From Buddleja alternifolia (lineage: Eukaryota > Streptophyta > Magnoliopsida > Lamiales > Scrophulariaceae), in the NCBI GenBank assembly GCA_019426215.1, contig CM033399.1, forward strand, positions 32,187,022 to 32,251,021: a stretch of DNA of 64,000 nt. The letters are read 5' to 3'. The position numbers and the translations under genes are program-made. Shown here one piece after another: positions 34,794 through 46,624 of this stretch (position 1 is its first letter; each line of letters begins with the position of its first letter). The notes under the pieces were generated by a model that searched no databases, had not been told where the DNA came from, and saw only the letters and a program-made list of their open reading frames with translations.

Positions 34794-35677
34794 GTTAATT
34801 GCAAAAAAAAAAAAAAAAAAAAAAACCCTGTGTTATCGTGAAATGCAAAATAAAAAAATGTGTTAGCGAAATAGTCTAAAACCCCCCTCATGAAAGCTTA
34901 ATACTTTGCAAAAGAACCCCATTCCGTCAAACTTAACGGCATTTGTGTTGCACGCGCCTGAGATGAGAGTTGAATTTTTATTTTTATTTTCAATTTTTAG
35001 ATGTTAAATTGGTATATTTTGGTAGGGTATAACAATTTGGGCTGGATATGGGTCCCAAACCCAAACTCAAACCCAATCCCTTTTTCTTTTTCTTTTTCCT
35101 TTTTCTTTTTCTTTTTCCCTTTTCTTTTTCCTTCTCTTTCTTTCTACTTCTTCTTCCAGCAGGACATGTCCGCCATTAACGCCAAAGTTACCTTTCAGCA
35201 TCACCACCCTCGCCTTCACCAATATCTCCTCTGTCCGACTCCACCCATATATTCTCTGTCTGCCTCGGCTTCCAACACCGCCATGGACATGAAAGCTTGA
35301 AGGTGACTGTAACCGTAAGCTTTCTGGTGACCGAGCATCTGGCGGTGGATGGGGTGACGGAGATGGTGGCGGAGCATTTGTCGGCGGGAGAAGATGGAAG
35401 AAATAAAGGAAATCTTTTTTCTTTTGTTTTGGATTTAAAAAATGGAGAATTTTTTGGCCCATTGATCTGGGATAGATTTAGGGCTGAGATTTAATTCTAA
35501 AATAATTAAATAAAAAATTGGGTCAAAAGAGATCTGACAGTTGAATTAAAATCCAATGATTCATATTTTAAATATATAATAATTTATTTCTAATAAATGA
35601 AAGATATAACGAAAAATTTAACGTCGTTAGAATTGTTTTGACAGATTTGGCACATGTGCATAATTTATAGGTTACAC
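34794..35677. mobile_element. Probable MULE derivative with a GC-rich insert (884 bp)
   Basis: A perfect 10-bp direct repeat TGATAAAATG (34784-34793 and 35678-35687) flanks the block. Both ends carry, in opposite orientation, a (C/T)GTCAAA...TAACG motif (about 34926-34941 and 35609-35646), but a clean terminal inverted repeat is not visible. Inside are an A-run (34802-34825), a C/T-rich tract (35079-35158) and a GC-rich, coding-like piece (about 35160-35400) that is open for 131 codons on the minus strand but of low complexity and unrecognised. It could be a captured gene fragment, as in Pack-MULEs. Confidence 0.5.
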
Positions 35678-35687
35678 TGATAAAATG

Positions 35688-35941
35688 AGTGAACTAAACT
35701 TCTCATGTGATTCATTGCTCATTTTATAAATTACATTTAGAATCACCCGAGCTAGGTCAGGGCAAGAATTTTCCAACCATAAGATACTATTGCTACGAGT
35801 AAATTTAGAGAATCTCATAATTCAGAATCACATCATAACAATCATTTGTGTAGTGTATTACATATTAAACGTGAAATCTACCAAATGAATCTTCCCAAAA
35901 GAAATAATGATTCTCATAGTCTATTGAGTTCAAGACACAAT
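35688..35941. other. Short intergenic spacer before the copia element
   Basis: AT-rich; nothing recognised. Confidence 0.5.
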
Positions 35942-35946
35942 ATAAT

Positions 35947-36085
35947 TGTTACAGTGGTATAAACCCCGCAGGGAATTTTGTATTAATTAAGACATATATA
36001 TAAATACAAGAGTCTTGGAGACAAAGAAACCCTATGCTAGATAAAAGGAAAGATATACATAAAGATATAGAAAATATATTTAACA
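35947..36085 (-). repeat. 3' LTR of the copia element
   Basis: 139 bp. Against the 5' LTR it shows roughly a dozen substitutions plus a 12-bp indel, about 9% divergence by eye. Confidence 0.9.
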
Positions 36086-38200
36086 CTCCCCCGCAATTGA
36101 AATGAGAGTTTCTCGAACGTTGAGACTGGTACGAAAATCCAAGAAAAGAGCATAAGACAATCCTTTGGCGAATATATCTGCAAATTGATAAGTTGAAGGC
36201 ACATGTAACATACGTATTTCACCAAGAGCAACCCGCTTCCGTACAAAGTGAAGATCTATTTTAATATGTTTGGTTCGTTGATGTTGTACAAGATTTGAGG
36301 ACATATAAATAGAACTTATGGTGTCACAATAAACAATCGTAGCTTGAGATAGAGGACAAAGTAATTCAAAGAGGAGATTGCAAAGCCAAGATGCCTGGGC
36401 AACAGCATTGGCAACACCACAACATTCGGCTTCAGCGCTAGACCTAGAGACGACATATTAACGTTTAGAAGACCAAGAAATAAGGTTATCACCGAGGAAG
36501 ACACAGTAACCAGAGGTAGAACGACGACGCATGTCGGGACAGCCGACCCAGGCGGCATCAGAATAAGCAATAAGTTGAGAAATAGAGGAAGAACAAAGAT
36601 GAAGACCATGAGTGAGAGTGCCCTTAATATACCGAAGAATGCGTTTGAGGGCATGCATATGAGGTTCATGAGGATCATGCATAAAAAGGCAAATCTGTTG
36701 AATAGCATATGCAATGTCAGGACGAGTGATGGTAAGATATTGTAAAGCACCAGCTAGGCTACGGTAGAAGGTGGCGTCGGGAACGAGTGAGCCAGAGGAG
36801 GAGAGTTTGGAACAAGTATCAACAGGAGTCGTGCATGGATTTCATGAAGACATGTTAGCACGATCAAGAATTTCACTAGAAAATTTTGACTGAGTAAGGA
36901 TGAGACCAGAAGGAAAACGAGAGACAGAGATATCTAGAAAGTAATGCAAAGAACCTAAGTCAGTCATGGCGAATTCAGAAGAGAGCAGACGAGTAAGATT
37001 TTGGAGAAGGGAAGTGGAGGAAGTAATGAGGATGATATCGTCGACGTATAAAAGAAGATAGCAGTATGAGGACCGCAATTGAGAATGAAGAGAGAAGTGT
37101 CAGCTTTACTACTGACGAAGCCTAAAGAGGAATGATAGGAGCCAAAGCGTTGATACCAAGCATGGGGGCTTGTTTGAGACCATATAGAGCTTTCTTGAGG
37201 CAACAGACATAGGAAGGAAAAGAAGAATCAACGTAACCGGGGGGGTTGTTTCATGAAAACTACTTCATTGAGGTTGTCGTGGAGAAAGGCGTTTTTGACT
37301 TTGAGTTGATGGATAGGCCAAGAGCGAGATAGAGCTAGACTGAGGATAGTACGGATGGTTGCAAGTTTAACAACTGGACTAAAGTTTTCATCGTGGTCAA
37401 GACCAGGCTACTGCGAAAATTCTTGAGCAACTAGACGAGCCTTATAGCGTTCGAGAGTGCCGTCGGATAAAAAATTATGACGAAAAATCCATTTGGAGCC
37501 TACTATATTGGCATTGGGTAGACAAGAAACGAGATCCCAAGTGTCATTGGTGTGTAACATGGAGAGCTCAGAGTCCATGGTAGATTTCCAAAATGGACAT
37601 TGGAGAGCTTGAGCATGAGAACGAGGAATGGAAGAGAGAGGGTTAGAAACCGAGAGGTTAAGGATTTGGCAAGGACGAATTATTCCTTCTTTGGAGCGGG
37701 TGATCATTGAGTGTTGATTAGTGGCGGGTTGAGTGGTGACCGGTTCAGGGAAGGTGGGATTTGGTCAGTTGGTCCATGGAAAATCGTGTCCGGTTCGGGA
37801 GTGGGAGCAAGAAGGCCGTGAGCTAGTGTATGCGGGAAAAGAGTGGGAGAATCATCATCGGGAAAGAGAGAAGAATATTCAGAAGAAGGAAGAGATTCAT
37901 GGAATGATGAGTATGGGAAAATTGATTCATCAAAGATGATGACAAATCGATAGCCACGATGGTTGTTAGGATACCCCAAGAAGATGCAGGTAGAGGAGCG
38001 AGGAGTGAGTTTGTGAGGAGAAATGGCAGAAAAATTAGGGTAGCAGAGACATCCAAACACACGAAGATGGGAGTAATTGGGAAAAATGTTGTAAAGGAGG
38101 TCAAACAGTGTACGATAAGATAGCGTAGTAGTGGGTAGGAGGTTAAGAAGATGAGAAGCCATGTGTAAGGCTTCGACATAGAAAGACGATGGGAGGTGAG
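36086..38200 (-). pseudogene. Copia pol, 3' half: integrase end, reverse transcriptase, RNase H (decayed)
   Basis: In minus order: the integrase C-terminal part, with LRVFGCLCYPN and FLGYPNNHRGYR (about 37704-38162); the reverse transcriptase, with DTWDLV, GSKWIFR and KARLVAQ (37408-37600) and the catalytic YVDD in YLLLYVDDIILI (about 37035-37070); then RNase H, with ALKRILRYIKGT, DAAWVGCPD, STSGYCVFLG (36458-36682) and the terminal KHIKIDLHFVR, HVPSTYQFADIFAKGL (36080-36304). At least four frame changes or stops separate these pieces, so no active enzyme can be made. The break at 38200 is the gypsy insertion. Confidence 0.9.
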
Positions 38201-39540
38201 TGTTAACACCCGTAACAACACGGTATCGACAAATAATAAAGAGTAAGTAAGATCATCTCCAAAGGGAAGGTTATCAAGTACCAAACGAAGTTTATCCTAT
38301 TATTTAGACTATTGATTCGCAAGAATTTAGATTTTAACTAATTAAAAACAGAAATAAATAATAACAAGATTAATAAACAATAATTCGATAAATGGAAAGC
38401 CTAGGGATTAAGACTTCATCAAGGTATTTTTATGGATTATGAACATCATTGGATTGTAAATTCTTGCATTCATTAAAGACCCGGATTTCCTTAATTACAT
38501 GGATACTCTCCCGAGATCTCCATGAGTACCCAACTAAACTCGTTTTCGTCACTCCCATGATCAATAACTAATCTAGATGAATCCATTAATTTTCATGAAA
38601 TTCGTTAGCTAGCCCCATGCACAATTACTAATATCCCTATTGAGTAATTTAAACACGTCTATCAAATCTGAACTAATGAATTAATTCACCTCCCGATACT
38701 TCTCAATTCATCTTAAATCATGTATTTGGTGGCCAATCATCTACAAGCATTAAACCCTCATTGATAGATTAATTAAAACAAGAAATAACCCAATGAAAAT
38801 CAACAATCCATAATAATACTCAAGACTACATCTTAAACCCTAGAAAATTATTTAGCTACGCATATTTAAACAAGAAGAAGAAATAATTTGCATAAAATTA
38901 AGAATTCTCATGTTTAACAATGGTGGAAAATAATAAGAACAATTGGGGAAGAAAAAGAATTCAAGAAAAACTAAGAAGAACCCTTATGTTGATGGCAAGA
39001 ATCAAGATTTTTCTTTCTTCTCTTCAATGGCTTCCTTTTCTTTCACTCCAAGTCTTCTCTCTTTCTCCTTTTCCTCTCAAAAGCGTCTTCTTTCTTTTCC
39101 AAGAATCTCCCCTATTTTCCTGACTTCTTCTATTTATATAGGAATTCTAATTACAAAAAGCCCAACAAAAGACCCAAAATCCGAACCCAACCAGAATTTC
39201 TGATTTCTGCGCGCTGCACAGTGGTGCCAAATATTGGCACCACTGTGCCAATTCTGCTGTCCACTTTTTTTCTTTACTTTTTCTTCAACTCAGCTCTTTT
39301 CGTTTGGACTCTTTTTTGCTCCTCTTTAAGTCTCTTAGTTGAGTTCTTCACTTTGCTTAGAAATTCCTTCATTTACTCGCCAAATCAATCGTCATTTACC
39401 TATAAAAGCATTTAAACGACTTAGAAGCCAAAATACGCAAATACAAATAAAAACAACTAAAAAGATCAACTCAAGGTATGAATTCAAGACAAATATGAGG
39501 TAAAAACATACTAAATCAATGTTACTTTTAAGATCTAACA
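38201..39540 (-). repeat. 3' LTR of the gypsy element
   Basis: 1,340 bp, TG...CA ends. It contains a 14-bp perfect inverted repeat CACAGTGGTGCCAA / TTGGCACCACTGTG with a 3-nt loop at 39217-39247. Confidence 0.95.
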
Positions 39541-40790
39541 AACACCCCACACTTAACCTTTTACTCGTCTTCGAGTAAATCTAAAACAAATAAAGAAAAG
39601 AACAACAAAATAAAATAACACCACTTTCGTAGGGAACACGATTGCACTTAGCACGTGCAACAAACCGTTAAACCACTAGGTTTCCCCTAGTGGACGAGTT
39701 TTGTCTCGTGAGGGTTTGCAGTGAATATACCCACAAAATTCTCGACATTTACCTACTTGTATCATTGTTTCTCAACTTAGCAACAAGCCACAACAATTGG
39801 GCAACCCCACAATTATCATACAAGATCTAACATGAACGCACAAATTACTATCTTCCACAAGATAAACACTTTTGTTCCAAGTCAACACACTAATTCAAAC
39901 CAAGTTTAATTTAAATATGCATCCACGTGGAAAGATGAATTCTAGCAAAGGAAACTTCTCAGCTACATCAAGCAAACACAAACATTCTTCATAGCACAAT
40001 CCTTCCTTTCCTTCTTTCACTTAACACTCATTAACCTGTGCAATGTTTTGTTCTCTTAGGCTTTCTATGACACCCATTTAACGAGTTTTAGGTCAATGAC
40101 TCTCAAACTAGACGGTCTTAAGGCATTAGGTGTCAAGACACCCCTAAGAACTTAACCACTCGAGTGACAAAGGCCACAAAACAAAACTAGGTTTTTATTC
40201 ACTCAATATCAAGGCATTTATTCAATTCATTGCCTTTTTTTTTTCCTTTTTCTTTTTTCATTCATCTTTTTTTTTCTCTTTTTTTTTTTTTTTTGCTTCT
40301 TCAAATTTCTTCACAATTTCATAATGTATCCAAATACTCTGTAATTGCTTTATCTCACCGATCAATTCCCTTTACTAAAACCCGTGTGTAGTGTGCAAGG
40401 ATGCATATCAAATTTCACAAAATTTAGAACAAATGAGTAACTCGCAAGAAGTATCCATATTACGGAAAATAGGTCTATTTGTTCATTTCAATCTCGAGTT
40501 CTAATATGGGAACTAAAGTGTTGCGAACAAGTCACCAAATCAATCAACAATTCAACAAAAATATGTACATGTCTTTTCTTTCACCAATTTTCTCGATCAC
40601 ACCACCCCACACTTGAATCATTCAACAATATAAACATGCACACACCCCACACTTAAAACATGACATTGTCCTCAATGGACGCACACATAAGTATAGGCAT
40701 AAGCATAATCATACTGAAATAAAACAAGAGGGTGAAAGAGAGACTCCCCTACGGAGATGCATGAAAGCCCGGGAGTCGATAGGGTGGTGT
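39541..40790 (-). other. 3' untranslated region of the gypsy element
   Basis: Lies between the extra ORF and the 3' LTR. It holds T-rich tracts (40231-40296) and the polypurine tract at its LTR end. A CCCCACACTT motif recurs (for example about 39545, 40606 and 40646), the complement of a polypurine-like AAGTGTGGGG. No coding sequence recognised. Confidence 0.7.
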
Positions 40791-41866
40791 TTATGTGGAA
40801 GGAGGTGACGATGGGTCGAACCCCACAAACTTGAAATATGCGATCATTTGTCTCATCATCTCAATCTGCATGTGTTCGACTGTGGTCAAACGAGACTCAA
40901 GTCGATCAACAGCAGTTTGGGTCCCCGAGGAACTACCGGATGGGGGATCCCCGATTGGTAGCTCCGAACTAGCAACTGAGAGGCGAGGATGATCCTTAAG
41001 CATATAACCGCCTAGCTAATGTTTCTTGAGAAGATTCATGGCACACAACTGCTGAGTATCCACTGTCATCGGACCGGAGATGGGAGTTAAGTTGGTTTTG
41101 GTTCGATCAAAAGCTCCTATGCGCTCGGCGATGCGCGTGATAAGCCCCCCATAAGAATTTGACCCTTAACTTGATGAGCTACATGGATAAATCGCTCGCA
41201 TAAAAGTGTAGTTAAATTAGCTTTTATTCCATGATGGAAACAATAAAGAACTCCAAGTTCAGCTTTCGACACTTTTCCACTCGCCCCTCGCCCGAAAAGT
41301 GTGAATGCGAGGACACGGTGGAAGTACCTAAGTGACGAGTCGACGATATCTGCGGCCTTAGCCATGCGACCGGAGTACTTTTCGTTGGGCAAGCGCGTAA
41401 TATCTTGCCAAAATTTATCCTCTGCCTCTGCTGATAAAGAAGTAGGCTCAATTGGCTGCCAACCAAACATATGTGCTAATTCATCCTTTGTTTTCATATA
41501 TTGAACATTGGCAATCCGAAACCCGACAATCGTATCTGTATACTCAAACGTGCTCAAAAATTCCAAAGTCAGTAGTTTATAGCTTGGCTCATTCATCCGC
41601 TCAAGATCACCCCAACCCACAACATTCAATTTTTCCCGAAAAACCCTTTCGATATTGAGTTGAAACAAAGCATCCGAATCCACATACCGAGAGGGGTGAC
41701 ATTCTAATTTCTCAAGTATTGCATAAACAGGGGTGGGATTTTTTATTCTTGGATATTTTGTCAAACCTGTTCGTATGAGGTTATCTTGAAGGCTCGTATC
41801 CTTTGCCAATGGGTGAAACTGAGATCCAGTAGAAAGCCCTGCATCGGCGCTAGCTCGCTTCGGCAT
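40791..41866 (-). pseudogene. Extra ORF after pol, Athila ORF-1-like family
   Basis: An open frame of 249 codons (41117-41866) starts MPKRASADAG and continues with HPSRYVDSDAL, NVVGWGDLERM, PSYKLLTLEFLSTFEY and DELAHMFGWQP. This spacing (HP.R..D...L......V...GW........P.Y..LT.EFLST) is what I know of the Athila ORF-1 / plant-transposon protein family, found where retroviruses carry env. The stop at 41117 looks premature: the same kind of tail resumes in another frame, with SVASSELPIGDPPSG and a heptad-like EHMQIEMMRQM segment at 40791-41003. No signal peptide or transmembrane segment is evident. Its role in the element's life cycle is unknown. Confidence 0.7.
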
Positions 41867-42770
41867 AGTCGAAGAAGAAAGATGACGGCTCGGTGGCGTA
41901 AAGGACGACGGCAGCGATCGAACGGCGATGTGGTGAAGATGACAGAGGCGCTATACAGCTGCTGTTTGAGGGCTGAAACAGGTCAAGAGACGGCGACGAG
42001 CAGCGGCACGACGACTGGGCCGAAGAGAAACGAGCGAGAGAGAGAGAGAGAGCGGCGCTGCCGGAGTTGAGCCGCGATGGCGGCATAGTAGAGTAGAGCA
42101 GCAGCGCGGAATCTCGACGGGAGGTGTGGTGGTGTGAGTGGCGGAGTGGTGGTGGGAATTTAAGGAAGAAGATGAATATGAATAGGATTTGGGGATTGTG
42201 GGTTGGAGACGGGCAATTCTATGTTGGGGGGCAATATGAATAGGATTGGGGGGGCAATTCTATGTTGGGCCGAGACCACCCAGTCACATCCGCCGGATCC
42301 CCCAACAGGGGGGTGTCATTTAGCAATTTCACCCCCACCTTTGGCTGATCCGACGGCTATGAATGGTGGTCTCGGCCCAACCAAGAATATACCGGATTGG
42401 GGGACTTTGGAGAATATTCGAGTGTGAGTTGGTGTAATGGGCCAATCTGGGTTTGACTAGGAGATTATGAAATTTTGGATTTTTTATTTTTTTTTCCGCA
42501 GCTGCACCACCGTGCTTCAATGTGGCACAGTGGTGCCAAATCTCCTGTAAATATTTCAACAGGCCTTTTTAAGAGGTTTTCACATGGCAAAGTGGTGCCG
42601 AATCTCGGCACAGTGGTGCCAAATTGTCTGCGTGGATCACTTTTGCTAAAGACCTGAAATAAAAAATAAAACGAAAACATGAGAAAACTCAACGAAAGCA
42701 AAGAAAAGAAAATGAACGAATAAAATGAAAGCAACGAAAACCCTTGGATTGCCTCCCAAGCAGCGTTTTT
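41867..42770 (-). other. Non-coding spacer between pol and the extra ORF
   Basis: It contains a GC-rich part next to the ORF start (41870-42160), a perfect 16-bp inverted repeat TTGGGCCGAGACCACC / GGTGGTCTCGGCCCAA at 42265-42280 and 42365-42380, and three copies of GGCA(C/A)AGTGGTGCC near 42524, 42586 and 42607 that match one arm of the LTR hairpin. No recognisable coding sequence. Confidence 0.7.
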
Positions 42771-42901
42771 TTAAAGTCATTAACTCGACTTAGACGAAAT
42801 CATTGTTGAGGGTCAGCGAGGGAAATCGTTTCCCCTCGAGGAATATTTTCGCCTTCAAAGTATAGCTTTAACCGTTGCCCATTCACTTTAAATACACCGG
42901 A

Positions 42902-45900
42902 TCATTCTCGTACGATATCAACCGCTCCATGAGAATGAACTTTGACAACTTCAAACGGTCCCGACCATCTAAACTTAAGCTTCCCCGGAAAAAGTCGAAG
43001 ACGGGAATTAAAAAGCAAAACTTTTTGACCCACTTGAAACTCTTTTGGTTGAATGTGCTTGTCATGCCATCTTTTAGTTTTTTCCTTGTAAATTCGTGCA
43101 CTCTCGTAAGCATTCAATCGGAACTCATCAATTTCACTCAATTGCATCAATCTACTCATTCCCGCTGCTTTTAAGTCCAAATTTAATGCTCGTGTTGCCC
43201 AATACGCTTTAAGTTCGAGTTCCACGGGGAGATGACAAGCTTTCCCGTATACTAACCGATATGGTGACATACCAATGGGATTTTTGTAAGCTGTTCTATA
43301 TGCCCATAGTGCATCATCTAGTTTATTAGCCCAATCCTTACGTGAACTATCAACGGTCTTTTCCAAGATATGCTTGAGTTCAAGATTAGAAATTTCAACC
43401 TGACCACTCGTCTGAGGGTGATAAGGAGTTGCTACCTTTTGAGTAACCCCATACTTTTTCAATAAATTCTCCACTTGTCGGTTGCAAAAAGTGAGCTCCT
43501 CCATCATTGATAATTGCCCTCGGTACTCCGAATCTTGAGAAAACATACTTTTTTAAGAACTTTGTCACCATGCGAGCATCATTAGTCGGCGTTGCTATAG
43601 CTTCAACCCATTTCGATACATAATCGACTCCAACCAAGATATATTTGTTGCCATAGGACGAGGAAAACGGTCCCACGAAGTCCATTCCCCATATATCAAA
43701 CAACTCTACAACCAATATAGGTTGGAGAGGCATCTCATTACCGCGAGAAATGTTCCCAGTCCTTTGACAACGATCACATGATATGACAAAAACCCTTGCG
43801 TCTTGATACATGGTTGGCCAATAAAATCCGGATTGCCAAACCTTAGCTACCGTCTTTGAAGTACTATTATGACCCCCACATTCCAAGGAATGACAATGCT
43901 CCAAGATACTTTGAATCTCATCAACTGGCACACAACGACGAATGATACCATCCCCACATTCTTTGTAAAGAAGAGGCTCTTCCCAATAGTAATGTTTTAC
44001 TTCTGCCAAGAACTTCTTCTTTTGGTCATAATTTAAATCTAGAGGAAGAATGTCACTCACCAGGTAATTCACGTAGTCAGCATACCATGGTATATCGTGT
44101 GATATCCCCATCAACCATTTTTCTGGAAAGGTCTCATCAATTGGCAATCCCTCCATAACCGTTTCGTTTCCTCGTTCAAGCCTCGAAAGATGATCTGCGA
44201 CCACATTTTCGGTACCTTTCTTATCACAAATTTCCAAGTCAAACTCTTGTAACAATAGAATCCAACGGAGTAAACGTGGTTTTGCATCCTTCTTTGTCAT
44301 TAAGTACCAGATTGCAGCATGATCCGTGTACACTATCACTTTAGACCCCACAAGGTAAGATATGAACTTGTCAAACACAAAGACCACAGCAAGTAACTCC
44401 TTCTCAGTAGTGGCATAATTAACCTGAGCACTATCCAACGTTTTGCTTGCATAGGCAATGACATGAACCCGTTTATCCTTTCTTTGCCCGAGAACAGCCC
44501 CCACTGCAAAGTCACTAGCATCGCACATCAATTCAAAAGGTAGGTCCCAGTCAGGTGATGAGATTATCGGGGCCGAGATCAATGCTTGTTTTAACCTGTT
44601 GAAAGCAAGTAAACATTCATCAGTAAAGTTAAACACAACATCTTTTTCAAGTAAATTGCACAAAGGTTTAGAGATTTTTGAGAAGTCCTTGATAAACCGG
44701 CGATAAAAGCCAGCATGACCAAGGAAGCTTCGAACTCCCTTTACGTATGTAGGTGGAGGCAACTTCTCAATCATTTCCACCTTTACCTTATCCACCTCTA
44801 TTCCTTTGTCAGAAATTTTATGCCCCAAAACAATTCCCTCAGTCACCATAAAGTGACATTTATCCCAGTTCAGAACTAAATTAGTTTCCTCACACCTCTG
44901 CAAGACTTGAGAAAGATTAGCTAAGCAGTGATCAAATGATGAGCCATACACAGTAAAATCATCCATAAAAACTTCCATGGATTTCTCAATAAAATCAGAA
45001 AAAATGGCCATCATATATCTCTGAAAGGTAGCAGGTGCATTAGAAAGTCCAAAAGGCATGTGTCGATAAGCAAAAGTACCATACGAACAAGTAAAGGTGG
45101 TCTTTTCTTGGTCCTCGGGTGCAATTGGAATTTGAAAATATCCCGAGTAACCATCTAGAAAGCAATAAAACTTATTACCCGAAAGTCTTTCCAACATTTG
45201 ATAAATGAAAGGCAAAGGAAAGTGATCTTTTCGAGTAGCATTGTTTAACTTCCTATAATCAATACAAACCCGCCAACCTGTTACTGTTCTAGTGGGAATT
45301 AATTCATTTTTTTCATTATAAATCACAGTCATTCCCCCCTTTTTAGGCACTACATGTATAGGACTAACCCGAGGACTATCCGAGATAGGGTAAATTATGC
45401 CAGCATCTAACAATTTCATAACTTCATCCCTAACAACTTCTTTCAAATTGGGATTCAATCTACGTTGAGGTTCTATTGATGTCTTATGATTTTCTTCCAT
45501 TAGAATCCTATGCATGCATAAAGTAGGGTTAATTCTCTTTATATCAGAAATAGTCCATCCTATGGCTTTCTTCCTCAACCTCAACTCCTCTAACAATTTA
45601 TTCAATTCAAGTTCAGATAGAGTAGCACTAACAATAATAGGTAAAGATTCATTGTCACCAAGAAAAACATACCTGAGATGTGGTGGAAGAGGTTTAAGTA
45701 CTACCTTTGGTTTAGAGGAGATTTCAGGATACGACTCTAGTGGATCTCTTTTACCTTGAAGAAGGCTTTCTTTATGCAAGTTCTCATCGTTGTCGAGAGC
45801 TAGAGTCACTGTTTCAATCTCTGGATTCTCATCGTCTCGATCTTTCAACTTCTCCAACGGATCCTCAAGAAACTCCCTCTCAAAGTCATTCTTGGCTATC

Positions 45901-46607
45901 TCATCGATCACATCCACTGAACAACAACTTTCGTCGAGGACCGGCGACTTCATTACCTTGTTCAAATCAAATTCCACTTTTTCATCTCCGATGTTCAAGG
46001 TAAGCTTGCCTGCCCATACATCAATGTTCGTTCCGGCAGTTGCAAGGAATGGTCTCCCACGTATAATCAGGACCTCTGAATCCTCATCCATTTCTAACAC
46101 CACAAAATCACACGGAATGTAAAATTTATCCACTTTGACTATTACATCTTTGATTATGCCCAGGGGATGTTTGACACTCCGGTCTGCCAACTGTAAGGAC
46201 ATCCTTGTGGGTTTGAGTTCTTGAAAACCCAATTTCCTGCAAATAGAAAAAGGCATTAGACTCACACTCGCTCCTAAATCACACAATGCCTTAACAAATT
46301 GAACTTGACCAATGGTGCAAGGAAGAGAAAAACTCCCTGGATCTTTGAGTTTAGGAGGAATACTCCTTTGGATTATAGCACTACACTCTTCATTTAAAGA
46401 CACTGTTTCCACTTCTTCCAGTTTTCTTTTGTTGCTCAACAATTCCTTCAGAAATTTCACATAAATTGGCATCTGAGCCAAAGCATCCGCGAATGGTATA
46501 TTGATACGCAACTGTCGAAAAACTTGAAGAAATTTCTCGTACTGCTTGTCTAATCTCTTATGCTGCAATCTTTGAGGAAATGGAATTGGAGGAACATACG
46601 GCTTCAC
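42902..46607 (-). pseudogene. Gypsy pol polyprotein with a frameshift in integrase
   Basis: A 1,070-codon frame (43395-46607) followed after a shift near 43487 by a second frame (42902-43546). Order and landmarks in the long frame: aspartic protease with DLGAS at about 110-114; reverse transcriptase, about 400-590, with WRVCIDYRKLN, FCFLDGYSGYFQIP-like residues and the catalytic FMDD at about 547-550; RNase H from FELMCDAS (about 691) through TDHAAIWYL; the integrase zinc-binding H..H..C..C (CHSLECGGH, CDRC; about 905-947); and the first two catalytic aspartates ([16 protein letters not shown]; about 976 and 1035). The third catalytic residue (Glu in SGQVEISN) is in the shifted frame, as is the C-terminal part ending at a TGA after DIVRE. 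Reverse transcriptase and RNase H look intact; integrase cannot be made without correction. Confidence 0.93.
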
Positions 46608-46624
46608 ATATGGTTTAGGTTTAA

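Noticed and set aside
35067..35462. 131-codon minus-strand frame
   Set aside because: The C-terminal third is a Lys/Arg/Glu run from a polypyrimidine tract, and the rest is Pro/Ser-rich without similarity; kept only as a feature of the possible MULE.
45514..46122. Plus-strand frames of 80-110 codons
   Set aside because: They are antisense shadows of the well-supported gypsy pol frame on the minus strand.
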